From assembly GCF_030209355.1 (NCBI RefSeq), contig NZ_JARVSF010000023.1:1-64000 (forward strand): DNA of 64,000 nt, given 5' to 3'. Position numbers and translations under genes: made by a program. The notes below the pieces were generated by a model, which saw nothing but the letters and a program-made list of their open reading frames with translations, had not been told where the DNA came from and ran no database searches. The stretch's first letter is position 1. Every line of letters starts with the position of its first letter. This document shows, piece by piece, positions 35,101 through 42,177 of the stretch. This stretch comes from Pseudarthrobacter sp. fls2-241-R2A-127. GTDB lineage: Bacteria; Actinomycetota; Actinomycetes; Actinomycetales; Micrococcaceae.

Positions 35101-35497
35101 TGTGGAACACGCCCAGCACCACGGTCAACTGTCCCGTCTGGCGCAAAGGCACCGGCTTGGAATACTCCCCGCCGGCGCTCCGGGCGCTCTTGTGGAAGCC
35201 CCGGACGTACGACATCAGGGAGCGTTCTTTCTTCTGCGCCCCGGCGGCCTTGTTGTATTCGATTTTGTGTGCCGGCAGCAGCAGTGTGGTGATCGCATCC
35301 ACCACGGTGGACTTGCCCGAACCGATGTCGCCGGTGAGCAGGCTGTTCGCACCGTCCAGCCGGAACGTTCGCACGCCTTGGTGGAACGTGCCCCAGTTCA
35401 GCAGCTCGAGGCGGTGCAGCCGGAAACCCGGAGGAGTGCCGGCGTCGTCCGCGGTGTCGTCCAGGCTGAACAGGCTCTCCTGCAGGTCCGCCGTCAT
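32102..35497 (-). CDS. jetC: Wadjet JetC, SMC/MukB-like ATPase
   Basis: 1131 aa. Walker A GDIGSGKST with Lys62 follows the LLNWGTFHQG motif of SbcC/MukB-like proteins; the ABC signature SGGQKEKLAYTILAAALAFQ and Walker B FVVIDEAFGRGSDES are at the C-terminus. Long coiled-coil arms separate them, with a hinge-like globular part around residues 480-600. JetC is the loop-extruding motor of the Wadjet complex that recognises small circular DNA. Overlapping stops and starts on both sides (4 and 11 bp) show translational coupling. Confidence 0.95.
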   Translation of the reverse strand: MTADLQESLFSLDDTADDAGTPPGFRLHRLELLNWGTFHQGVRTFRLDGANSLLTGDIGSGKSTVVDAITTLLLPAHKIEYNKAAGAQKKERSLMSYVRGFHKSARSAGGEYSKPVPLRQTGQLTVVLGVFHNAVLGKWVSLGITLWATQEAGQPNRFYSLAEADQSIAADFSNFGQDPLKLKKKLRAAGASVHDSFEPYSAAFKRQFGISGNQAMELFHRTVSMKQVENITSFVRSNMLEEDDVATRISNLIHHFDDLKKAHDAVLRAKDQIALLTPIKEGAALHAGLTADDDLARKQRDQLHPWFTDRKLQLSLEHQAELHQTGVRLREDSARLDGEVKHLRRDLAGVEEDIRTNGGGRLTAIDAELAALAVKSAEQRQRFEAYSDAAAELGLQAPEDRVLFDANRARLAGVEQELADRSNALHEERTTLSIKQTELNSRSAEIKAELTSLQARRNLIPLPQLDIRRRLCEGTGITDSDLPYAGELLKVRDSESAWEGAAERTLHGFALSLLVPAKHYAAVSSWVDANNLRGRLVYLRMADFYAPRAAEPGTLAAKIAIKQGTPFRDFLQDELSSRFDYYCCDNLADFRRYPKALTANGQLKGGRGRHEKDDRKDLADRRNYVLGWDNHDKIAGFRTEQDEVHGKLKVVAGQLDRVNGELGALGRRNRQLGVVGSVAEFGEISWQATARSIEDLKAEKQALETTSDVLQQLMAKQEQVTAELERREEKAGKLRERLGANEKDARDIAEAIEECRMVLDATPMTDDDGVLAAVGRLAEAALGDKLLTYKNTAAVESTVRNGLTDTIDALSKRIARAAESTVRQMADFRNRYPNETTDVDASLEAAADYNRLLEQLVGNDLPRFEDQFKDLLNRNTIREVVAFNAFLDGRRQDIMTRIGEINRSLAGIPYNTGRHIQLEHQATSDQDVREFGSDLRACSEGTIGETEQYSEQKYLQVERLIDRFRGREGLTDLDRKWTAKVTDVRNWFTFSASEKWTETGEEYEHFTDSGGKSGGQKEKLAYTILAAALAFQFGLGSGKGAGRNAGSGRSFRFVVIDEAFGRGSDESARYGLELFQRMKLQLLIVTPLQKIHVIEPFVSHVGFVANTNGDDSHLRNMTIQEYREEKDRRGH

Positions 35498-36153
35498 CGG
35501 TCATCCCCGTTCCCGCGCCCGGACGTCCGCTCCCCGGCAGGCGGCGCTGTGCTGGGCGCCTCACCGGCGAGCGTCGCCCGGTAGTCAGCCAGCCGCGCGT
35601 CGAACTCCTCCAGCCACTGCGCATCCACGTACGCCTTCAGGATCCGTGCCACCTCGTAGGTGTCCGCCTGCCCCTTGAGCTTGCGCAGGAAACCGAGCTC
35701 CACGACCTTCTTCATGTCAGCCCCAAGCCGGTCCAGGACGCGGGCCTCGTTGCTGGACTCGGGCAGGAACACCGAGACCATGTCCGCGATGTCCTGGCCG
35801 GTCATGATGAGCCGGACCTCGCTGCTGTTGATGTCGAACTCCATCATGCGCCGGCGGAGCAGGGCCAGCAGCAGGCTGACGTTGAACGTCAGGGTGCGGC
35901 GGGCGATCAGCCGGGGGAGCGTGCCGTCCGGATCATCCTTGGAGCGCAGGAACGCGTAGCCCTCGGATTCGTCCAGGACCAGCTCCAGGCCCAGTACCAA
36001 GACGTGGTCGCGCACGTGCGAGGTCAGGCCGAGCAGCGACTGCCATAGCTTCTCATCGTTTTCCGCGTACAGGACGCCCTTGAAGAGCCGGGTGACGACG
36101 GCGGGAAGCTCCTCCGGTGTGTGGGTTTCAGTCTCAGCTGTGGCGGGGTTCAT
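35494..36153 (-). CDS. jetB: Wadjet JetB (DUF4194), MukE-like subunit
   Basis: 219 aa of DUF4194 type: winged-helix/kite-like content with VVTRLFKGVLY, RLIARRTLTFNVSLLLALLRRRMMEFD and a C-terminal EVARILKAYVDAQWLEEF segment. JetB links the JetA kleisin to the JetC ATPase. The C-terminal ~30 residues are a polar, probably disordered tail. The gene overlaps jetA by 4 bp upstream and jetC by 4 bp downstream. Confidence 0.93.
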   Translation of the reverse strand: MNPATAETETHTPEELPAVVTRLFKGVLYAENDEKLWQSLLGLTSHVRDHVLVLGLELVLDESEGYAFLRSKDDPDGTLPRLIARRTLTFNVSLLLALLRRRMMEFDINSSEVRLIMTGQDIADMVSVFLPESSNEARVLDRLGADMKKVVELGFLRKLKGQADTYEVARILKAYVDAQWLEEFDARLADYRATLAGEAPSTAPPAGERTSGRGNGDDR

Positions 36154-37592
36154 GCCGGCCTTCCGAAGATGATCTGTTCGAGGGTGGCTTCGCGGATGGT
36201 GCCGTCCCCCAGCTGCCAGGTCAGGTGCTGGGACTGCTCCGGGTTGATGGTGGCCCAGTCCGATTCGGTGGCCAGCTGGTAGTACGCCACCACCTCCGCC
36301 AGGCCCTGGGAGATCGGGTACGCGTCCGTGACTTCGGCGAGCGTGGCCTGCTCCGCCCCGGCCAGGACGGCGTCGATGTTGGCGCGCAGGCGTTCCTTGT
36401 CCACGAAGAACTGGCCAAACAGGGCCGAGGCGTCAACGTCGGCGTCGTCTGCCGTTTCAACGGAGTCGTCCACCAGGACTTTCCGGCTGGGCTCATAGAG
36501 GGGCCGCTCAAAAGGCAGCACCACGTCCACGGACGGCGCCTCAATCTCCATGAAAGCGCCCGACGGCGGTGCCTCCCGCGTGCCCAACGCACCGGATTCG
36601 ATACTGCGGATCAGCTGCATGATGCGTTTGTTCTCAAGGAACACCTTGTCGTCCAGGAGCCGCCGCATCTGCTGGGAAAGTTGCCGGACAGTGGCTTGGG
36701 TCTGTTCGACGGCGGGCAGCCAGTCCTGGTGGAGGTTGGCCACCCCGTGCAGGCTGTCGGTTTTGGCCAGCGCTTCGATTCGTGTGGCGCGCTGGAGCAG
36801 GTCCTGCAACTCGGTGCGGAGCCGGGGCGACATCAGATAGTCCCAGAAGCCTTGGAAGGTGCGGCCCTGGAGGGAGCTGCTGATGTCCTGCTGGTTGTCG
36901 AAAATCGATTCCAGCAGTTCACCCTGGGTGCCGTCCCAGGTGGCGATCTGCTCGCGCACCTGCCGGTCGAGCTTGCGGAAGTTCTGCTCCACCTCACGGA
37001 AATCGGAGAGTAAGTCCCTGGCCAGGGCCGTGAGCTGCTGGAGGTGGTCCAGCGCTTCCGGCCCGGTCATGACGCGGATGTTGCCGTCCCGGATCCGCTG
37101 CATCTCGGCGTCGATCCCGTCCCGTTGATGCTGCAGCTCGGCGAGCCGCACGTCCGGGTCGGTCTCGGACTGCTGCACCAGTTCCTTCAGCACCGCGAAG
37201 ATGCTGGTCAGGCGGGACTGTGTGGCCACGAAGTCCCGCCCGCGCAGATTCTCCACCCAACGGACCACGTCCTCGGCCGCCGCCGTGAGGTCGTAGTGGG
37301 GTTCGTCCTCGCCCGGGACGTAGTACTTCCTTAACCATTTGCGCTCGTCAGCGGCCCACTCGTCCAGGTATTCACCCGCGGGGCGTGGGAACCTGTCCGC
37401 GCCTTCGCTGTCCCGCAGACCGAACAGGACGTCATCCAGGACGTCGATCAGCTCCTGCCGGCCCAGGTTTCGCTGGTTGGGGCCGGTGAACGCGGCCATG
37501 AAAAACGTCAATGCCAGGGGCGCATTCTGGGCGCGGAGCAGCGACCAGCCTGCATGGTTTTCCCGCAGGGAGTTGATGGCGTAAAAGTCCAT
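36150..37592 (-). CDS. jetA: Wadjet JetA (DUF3375), MukF-like kleisin
   Basis: 480 aa, DUF3375. It begins with the typical INSLRENHAGWSLLRAQNAPL segment, has a winged-helix N-terminal part, a long coiled-coil middle (about 175-260 and 300-345) and a C-terminal region around EPSRKVLVDD. JetA is the kleisin that closes the SMC ring. First gene of the operon jetA-jetB-jetC-jetD, which is complete and has no visible frameshift, so a working anti-plasmid system is likely. Confidence 0.93.
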   Translation of the reverse strand: MDFYAINSLRENHAGWSLLRAQNAPLALTFFMAAFTGPNQRNLGRQELIDVLDDVLFGLRDSEGADRFPRPAGEYLDEWAADERKWLRKYYVPGEDEPHYDLTAAAEDVVRWVENLRGRDFVATQSRLTSIFAVLKELVQQSETDPDVRLAELQHQRDGIDAEMQRIRDGNIRVMTGPEALDHLQQLTALARDLLSDFREVEQNFRKLDRQVREQIATWDGTQGELLESIFDNQQDISSSLQGRTFQGFWDYLMSPRLRTELQDLLQRATRIEALAKTDSLHGVANLHQDWLPAVEQTQATVRQLSQQMRRLLDDKVFLENKRIMQLIRSIESGALGTREAPPSGAFMEIEAPSVDVVLPFERPLYEPSRKVLVDDSVETADDADVDASALFGQFFVDKERLRANIDAVLAGAEQATLAEVTDAYPISQGLAEVVAYYQLATESDWATINPEQSQHLTWQLGDGTIREATLEQIIFGRPA

Positions 37593-37816
37593 TCGGGCCC
37601 CGTGTTTGGCGCGTCACATCGTCGGCTTTTACTTTAGGCGACACCCACGACAAACCTTGGAAGATCTTGCCCGGTGGCCCACCAACGCCTGTAATGGACA
37701 TGCACGACCGATGAGGCGTTCTGCGCTTGTTGTTTGGACGCACGTCGCTATCAGGTGCAAGGGTGGTCGGATGGAGGCAGACATCAACTTTTACTTTGAC
37801 CCGTCTCCCCCTTCGC
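37593..37816. promoter_or_regulatory. Upstream region of the Wadjet operon
   Basis: About 220 bp before jetA. The promoter must lie here but I cannot place hexamers with confidence. The 10-mer CTTTTACTTT occurs twice, at 37626-37635 and 37788-37797. Confidence 0.35.
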
Positions 37817-37912
37817 CTGGATGACCAGCAAATGGCCGCGTTCCTGCTCGGCCCGCACGGCAAGTCCATTACGGGCCAAAACTACGTAATCTGCGGCGGC
37901 GCCTCCCTGTAG
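37817..37912 (+). pseudogene. C-terminal scrap of a short-chain dehydrogenase
   Basis: About 31 codons reading DDQQMAAFLLGPHGKSITGQ then a NYVICGGASL end and a stop. This is the usual close of classical SDR enzymes (an AAFL..P....ITGQ..-.CGG pattern). Nothing before it reads as an SDR, so it is a truncated leftover between the jet promoter and the AAA+ gene. Confidence 0.55.
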
Positions 37913-37961
37913 GCAGTGACGGTGGTGGGCCTCTCGGAACCTGCCGGGCCCAGCCGGGGTC

Positions 37962-37967
37962 TACAGT
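37962..37967 (+). promoter_or_regulatory. -10 element TACAGT of a probable leaderless promoter for the AAA+ ATPase gene
   Basis: TACAGT is followed by six bases (GGAGGC) and the ATG at 37974. The GGAGG is too close to the ATG to act as a normal ribosome-binding site, so a leaderless transcript is more likely. Confidence 0.45.
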
Positions 37968-37973
37968 GGAGGC

Positions 37974-39011
37974 ATGGCTCTTAGCCGCAACCCGCTTGAT
38001 GACCTGCGCGAAACCATCGGCCACCTGACCGATCAGCTCAAGCTGCCCGGATCCGAGCGCGTGGACGACCTGATGGGCGATCTCATGGGCCCCAAGCTGG
38101 GGCCGGCACGGCCGCTGTCCGAGCTGCAGGCCGAACTCGACGCCCTGGTGGGACTGGAAACCGTCAAGGAACAGGTGCGCGCGCTCGTGGCACTGCTCCA
38201 GGTGCAGGCCCGCCGCAAGGCCCACGGACTGCCGGAAGTGGCCACCTCACAGCACTTGGTGTTCCTGGGAAACCCGGGCACGGGCAAGACCACCGTGGCC
38301 CGGCTCCTGGCCGAGATGTACCGCGCGGTGGGCCTGCTGCAGAAAGGCCACCTGGTGGAGGTGGACCGCTCGGGCCTGGTGGGCCAATACGTGGGCCAGA
38401 CCGCCATCAAGACGGACCGGGTGATCCGGCGCGCCCTTGACGGCGTCCTCTTCATCGACGAGGCCTACGCCCTGTCCCCGGAAGACAGCCGGATGGACTT
38501 CGGCCCCGAAGCCATCGAGGTCCTGCTCAAGCGGATGGAGGACCACCGCCACCGCCTGGTGGTGATCGTGGCCGGCTACCCGCGGCTGATGGAGCAGTTC
38601 CTGCTCTCCAACCCCGGGCTGCGCTCCCGGTTCGCCCGCGAAATCACCTTCCCCGACTACTCGGTGGACGCTCTGCAGACGATCTTCCACCAGATGCTGG
38701 CCCAGCACGAGTACCTGCTGGAACCGGACGCCGACCAGACGCTGCGCCGCATCTTCCTCGGGCTGCACGCGGGGGAGGACTCCGGCAACGCACGGTTTGC
38801 CCGCACCCTGTTCGAGCAGGCGCTCAACCGGCAGGCGCTGCGCCTCTCACTGGACGAGGACCAAAGCCTCGACGCCCTGGACCGGGAGGCCGTCATGACG
38901 CTCACCGCGGACGACATCATCCAGGCCGCACTGGCCCTGGGGGAGAAGCCGGAACCCGAACCGGCACCGGAACCCGAGCAGCCCCGCTGGAAGCGCTGGC
39001 TCCTGGCCTGA
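37974..39011 (+). CDS. CbxX/CfqX-family AAA+ ATPase (SpoVK/EccA-like)
   Basis: 345 aa. An [14 protein letters not shown] segment leads into the AAA+ core: Walker [10 protein letters not shown] near residue 100, Walker [11 protein letters not shown] near 160, an NPGLRSRF arginine-finger region near 215, and sensor 2 in [12 protein letters not shown] near 275. The Pro/Glu-rich tail ([12 protein letters not shown]) is linker-like before WKRWLLA. These single-domain AAA+ proteins remodel partner proteins (CbbX, EccA); the partner is not visible here. Intact, on its own transcription unit, ended by the hairpin at 39070. Confidence 0.85.
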   Translation: MALSRNPLDDLRETIGHLTDQLKLPGSERVDDLMGDLMGPKLGPARPLSELQAELDALVGLETVKEQVRALVALLQVQARRKAHGLPEVATSQHLVFLGNPGTGKTTVARLLAEMYRAVGLLQKGHLVEVDRSGLVGQYVGQTAIKTDRVIRRALDGVLFIDEAYALSPEDSRMDFGPEAIEVLLKRMEDHRHRLVVIVAGYPRLMEQFLLSNPGLRSRFAREITFPDYSVDALQTIFHQMLAQHEYLLEPDADQTLRRIFLGLHAGEDSGNARFARTLFEQALNRQALRLSLDEDQSLDALDREAVMTLTADDIIQAALALGEKPEPEPAPEPEQPRWKRWLLA

Positions 39012-39069
39012 CATCCCATCACATGCGCGCCGCGGCGGGGGCGTGCTCCGTGCCTTCGGGCTGAAGGAG

Positions 39070-39101
39070 GACGACGGCGGGAGGCCAGTCCCGTCGTCGT
39101 C
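39070..39101. terminator. Hairpin terminator between convergent genes
   Basis: GACGACGGCGGGA (39070-39082) pairs with TCCCGTCGTCGTC (39089-39101), 12 of 13 positions, with a 6-nt loop and a short T run (TTT) after it. It lies between the AAA+ gene and the convergent lacI-type gene and belongs to a hairpin family seen four more times here, whole or in part. Confidence 0.75.
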
Positions 39102-39146
39102 TTTCCTGCCGCCTGGTGCTGGAAAGCCTGCTGCCGCCGGACGGAC

Positions 39147-40214
39147 TTACTTGGGGGAGTTGGCCCGGCGGGTACTGTCGCGGACAACAAGGGTGGGGGC
39201 AATGGGGGTGCGGTCCACGTCCCGGCCCTCCATGGCACCAAGGAGCACCTCCATGCTCATGAGCGCCAAAGCCGTGAAGTCCTGGCGCACGGTGGTCAGG
39301 GGAGGCAGGAAATAGTCTGAGCCTTCAATGTCGTCGAAACCCACCACGCTCACGTCCTCCGGCACCCGGATCCCATGTTCGGCGAAGGCGCGTATCAGCC
39401 CGAGCGCGGTGTGGTCGCTGGCGGCAAAGATCGCCTGGGGTACCTTTTGGTCCCGGACGAGCTGGAGTGCAGTCTCGTACGCCCACCCGGGGCTCCAATC
39501 GCCTTCGGGGCACAACCCTGGCGTCAGCCCGGCGTCGCGCAGTGCGGCCTCCCACCCGCGTTTGCGCACCCGGCCGTCGAACCACTCCATGGAGCCGGCG
39601 AAGTGGGCGATGTCGGTGTGGCCCAGGTCGATCAGGTGCTGGGTGGCCAGCCGCGCGCCCAGCTCCTGGTTCTCCGAGTACGTGAAGACGTTGGGGGTGG
39701 ACGACGCTCCCGCCGCAATCATCTCCACGGGGACGCGGCAGGTGGCATTCCATACTGCTGCTGCCATGTCCACCACCGGGGCAATGACAATGATTCCCCC
39801 CACCCCGGTATCGTCCAGGGTGTCCAGCGCGTCCTGGACTGACTCCTCGTAGGGCTGCTCGACGCTGATGACGGTGGTGGCATACCCCTTCTTGCGCGCA
39901 ATGTTCTCCAGGGCCATGAGCGTCCCCACCGGGCCGAACCGCGGGGAGCCGTCCGACAGGATACCGATGGACGTGGACCGGCTGGTGACCAGCGCCGTGG
40001 CTGCCCGGTTCCTGCGGTACCCGATGTCCTTGATCACCTGCAGAACCCGCTGCCGCGTTGCCGCACTCACGTCCGGTGCGTCATTGAGTACCCGCGAAAC
40101 CGTGCCAAAGGAAACGCCTGCGATGCCTGCCACGTCGTTGATGGTGGGCTTCCGGCGCAGTGGTGCATCGTGCAGCCCCTCGTTCGCGTCGTGGGGAACA
40201 GCTCTGCCTGCCAC
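39147..40214 (-). CDS. LacI-family repressor of the ABC/anhydrosugar operon
   Basis: 355 aa. The LacI HTH and hinge read PTINDVAGIAGVSFGTVSRVLN then VSAATRQRVLQVIKDIGYRRN; a periplasmic-binding-like sugar domain follows (IAHFAGS, VVGFDDIEGSDYFLPPLTTVRQD). The GTG start at 40214 is preceded by AGGAG. It is divergent from the transport/catabolic operon, and three LacI-type palindromes stand between them, so it very likely represses that operon and possibly itself, with release by an intermediate of the pathway. Confidence 0.92.
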   Translation of the reverse strand: MAGRAVPHDANEGLHDAPLRRKPTINDVAGIAGVSFGTVSRVLNDAPDVSAATRQRVLQVIKDIGYRRNRAATALVTSRSTSIGILSDGSPRFGPVGTLMALENIARKKGYATTVISVEQPYEESVQDALDTLDDTGVGGIIVIAPVVDMAAAVWNATCRVPVEMIAAGASSTPNVFTYSENQELGARLATQHLIDLGHTDIAHFAGSMEWFDGRVRKRGWEAALRDAGLTPGLCPEGDWSPGWAYETALQLVRDQKVPQAIFAASDHTALGLIRAFAEHGIRVPEDVSVVGFDDIEGSDYFLPPLTTVRQDFTALALMSMEVLLGAMEGRDVDRTPIAPTLVVRDSTRRANSPK

Positions 40215-40332
40215 ACTTTCTCCTGTCCTGCACAGCGCAAACGGAAACCCCTTGATCCCGTTCGGTTCGGTGCGTTTTGATCTTACGTCTGCCGGGATTT
40301 CCCCGTGCCCGAAACTGCCCTCGATGTGATGC

Positions 40333-40362
40333 TTGACACGTATCTCCGTAAACGTTTACGAT
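40333..40362 (+). promoter_or_regulatory. Promoter of the ABC/anhydrosugar operon
   Basis: TTGACA at 40333-40338 and TACGAT at 40357-40362 with 18-bp spacing. The -10 lies inside the first palindromic operator, so bound repressor would block RNA polymerase. Confidence 0.6.
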
Positions 40363-40404
40363 GATGTCCGTAAACGTTTACGGCTTGATCGTAATCGTTT
40401 ACGG
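40346..40404. promoter_or_regulatory. Three tandem LacI-type operators
   Basis: CCGTAAACGTTTACGA (40346-40361), the perfect palindrome CCGTAAACGTTTACGG (40368-40383) and CGTAATCGTTTACGG (40390-40404). Their centres are 22 and 21 bp apart, two helical turns, so three repressor dimers could sit on one DNA face. The sites overlap the -10 and the early transcript region. Confidence 0.85.
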
Positions 40405-40417
40405 AGAAGATTTTTCA

Positions 40418-40918
40418 ATGATGAAAGGCGCGGGAATGACCAGCCGTATCGTGGACGAACTCGCGCTTGAGCCGAACTCCGGACCTCGGGACATCGACCA
40501 GAACCAGTGGGCGAATCTCGAAGCACTCCTGAGGGACACAGCGCCCGGCGATCTGGCACTCGCAGTCCGCACCTTCGTCCCTGCCGGCTCCTCGGCGGTC
40601 ATTGGAATCTTTGAAGAAAATCGTCTTTGGGCAAGCCTGCTGGTCTCCGTCGACAACGCAGGCAAACCCGCATCAGTGTCCACCATTGAACGCCCGGCCG
40701 CGGAAGCGGACGGCGACATGGCGAAGGCGGCCAACGAGTCAGTGAAGTGGGTTCAAGCCCACCACGGCCCGTGTTCCCTGGGCTTCTTCGTCGACAAGGT
40801 CCATGCAGAGGCGCTCCTGGGAGCCTCAGACAAGGCCACTGCCATCCGCACAGCCTCGGCCTCCGGCGGGCTCGTCCTGTCCCCGGTCCCGCCGGCCCTT
40901 GCCATTGCCCTCGCCTGA
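40418..40918 (+). CDS. Unknown 166-aa first protein of the sugar operon
   Basis: About 166 aa from the ATG at 40418, with GGAGAAG eight bases upstream, directly after the third operator. No signal peptide or membrane segment. It reads as a small mixed alpha/beta soluble protein (PGDLALAVRTFVP, VIGIFEENRLWASLLVSVD, SLGFFVDKVHAEAL). I do not recognise the family. As first gene behind the LacI-controlled promoter it should be made together with the transporter. The end (LVLSPVPPALAIALA) resembles the close of a reductase-like fold, but this is too weak for a name. Confidence 0.7.
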   Translation: MMKGAGMTSRIVDELALEPNSGPRDIDQNQWANLEALLRDTAPGDLALAVRTFVPAGSSAVIGIFEENRLWASLLVSVDNAGKPASVSTIERPAAEADGDMAKAANESVKWVQAHHGPCSLGFFVDKVHAEALLGASDKATAIRTASASGGLVLSPVPPALAIALA

Positions 40919-40961
40919 ACCCCAGGCATCCACCCCAACCCACCCCAAGCACTGGAGAACA

Positions 40962-42122
40962 ATGATGATCCGCAGGCTTCCCTTCGTGGCACTTGCCGCA
41001 GCCCTGTCCCTTTCCGTCGCTTCCTGCAGCGGTTCCACAACGGCCTCGTCCAATGCTCCCGACGCCGGTGTGTCCGGCAAGGCCCAGCAGGCCCTTGACG
41101 CGATCAAGGGGCAGGTCCTGAGCAAAGGCCCCAACGGCGAGACGCCCTCCCCGGCGTCCACAGCTGACCTGACTCCCGACGAGATCGCGAAGGTCAAGGC
41201 GCTCAACGCCAAAGCTGCCATCGTGATGCACTACGGCGGCAACGACTGGGCCACCGCCCAGATCAACGGGCTCAAGAGCGAGTTTGAAAAGCTCGGAATC
41301 AAGGTCATTGCCACCACTGACGCGAACTTCAAGCCGGACAAGCAGGTCTCGGACATTGAGACGGTCATGTCGCAGAGCCCCAACATCATGGTCTCCATCC
41401 CCACGGATCCCGTGGCTACGGCCTCCGCCTACAAGAAGGTCGCGGATGCCGGAACCAAGCTCGTGTTCATGGACAACATCCCTCAGGGCCTCACGGCCGG
41501 CAAAGACTATGTCTCTGTTGTCTCCGCCGACAACTACGGCAACGGCGTGGTCTCGGCCCACCAAATGGCCAAGGCCCTCGGCGGCAAGGGGAAAATCGGC
41601 GTCGTCTTCCACCAGGCCGATTTCTTCGTGACCAAGCAGCGCTACCAGGGATTCAAGGACACCATTACCAAGGAATACCCGGATATCAAGATCGTCGAGG
41701 AAAAGGGAATTGCCGGTCCGGACTTCGCCGGTGATGCCCAGGCCGCCGCGAACGCAATGCTCAGCAAGTACGCCGACCTTTCCGGAATCTGGGCGGTCTG
41801 GGATGTCCCCGCAGAAGGCGTCATGGCCGCAGCCAGGGCCGCCGGCCGGCCGGACCTGAAGATCGCCACCGAGGACCTCGGCAAGAACGTCGCGATTGCC
41901 CTGGCCAAGGACGAACTCGTCGTAGGCCTGGGAGCCCAGGTGCCGTTCGATCAGGGCGTCACCGAAGCGCGGCTCGCCGCAGGGGCACTCATCGGCAAGC
42001 AGGAGCCCGCCTACGTGGCGCTGAGCGCCCTCCCGGTTGACCACTCCAACGTCCTGGATGCCTGGAAGCAGGTCTACCACGAGGACGCCCCGAAGGACAT
42101 CCAGGACTCCTACAAGAAGTAG
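40962..42122 (+). CDS. Sugar ABC transporter substrate-binding lipoprotein (RbsB-like)
   Basis: 386 aa (ATG at 40962 or 40965; GGAG lies just upstream). The N-terminus MMIRRLPFVALAAALSLSVASC is a lipoprotein signal peptide with lipobox SVASC. The body is the periplasmic-binding-protein type 1 fold of ribose/xylose-type binding proteins (DNYGNGVVSAHQMAKALGGKGKIGVV; GIWAVWDVPAEGVMAAARAAG). It captures the sugar outside the cell for the ATPase and permease encoded next. A strong intercistronic hairpin follows the gene. Confidence 0.9.
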   Translation: MMIRRLPFVALAAALSLSVASCSGSTTASSNAPDAGVSGKAQQALDAIKGQVLSKGPNGETPSPASTADLTPDEIAKVKALNAKAAIVMHYGGNDWATAQINGLKSEFEKLGIKVIATTDANFKPDKQVSDIETVMSQSPNIMVSIPTDPVATASAYKKVADAGTKLVFMDNIPQGLTAGKDYVSVVSADNYGNGVVSAHQMAKALGGKGKIGVVFHQADFFVTKQRYQGFKDTITKEYPDIKIVEEKGIAGPDFAGDAQAAANAMLSKYADLSGIWAVWDVPAEGVMAAARAAGRPDLKIATEDLGKNVAIALAKDELVVGLGAQVPFDQGVTEARLAAGALIGKQEPAYVALSALPVDHSNVLDAWKQVYHEDAPKDIQDSYKK

Positions 42123-42132
42123 CCAAAACCCG

Positions 42133-42162
42133 GCGGTGCGGGGACCCCCGTCCCCGCACCGC
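42133..42162 (+). other. Perfect 12-bp intercistronic hairpin after the binding-protein gene
   Basis: GCGGTGCGGGGA, loop CCCCCG, TCCCCGCACCGC. It has no U-tract and sits 15 bases before the next start, so it more likely protects the upstream message or attenuates transcription than ends it. Confidence 0.8.
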
Positions 42163-42177
42163 GCCGAAAGGGCAACG

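Noticed and set aside
37626..37797. Direct repeat CTTTTACTTT, two copies 162 bp apart, upstream of jetA
   Set aside because: Ten bases is too short to call an attachment site or target duplication, and no mobile-element gene lies between the copies.
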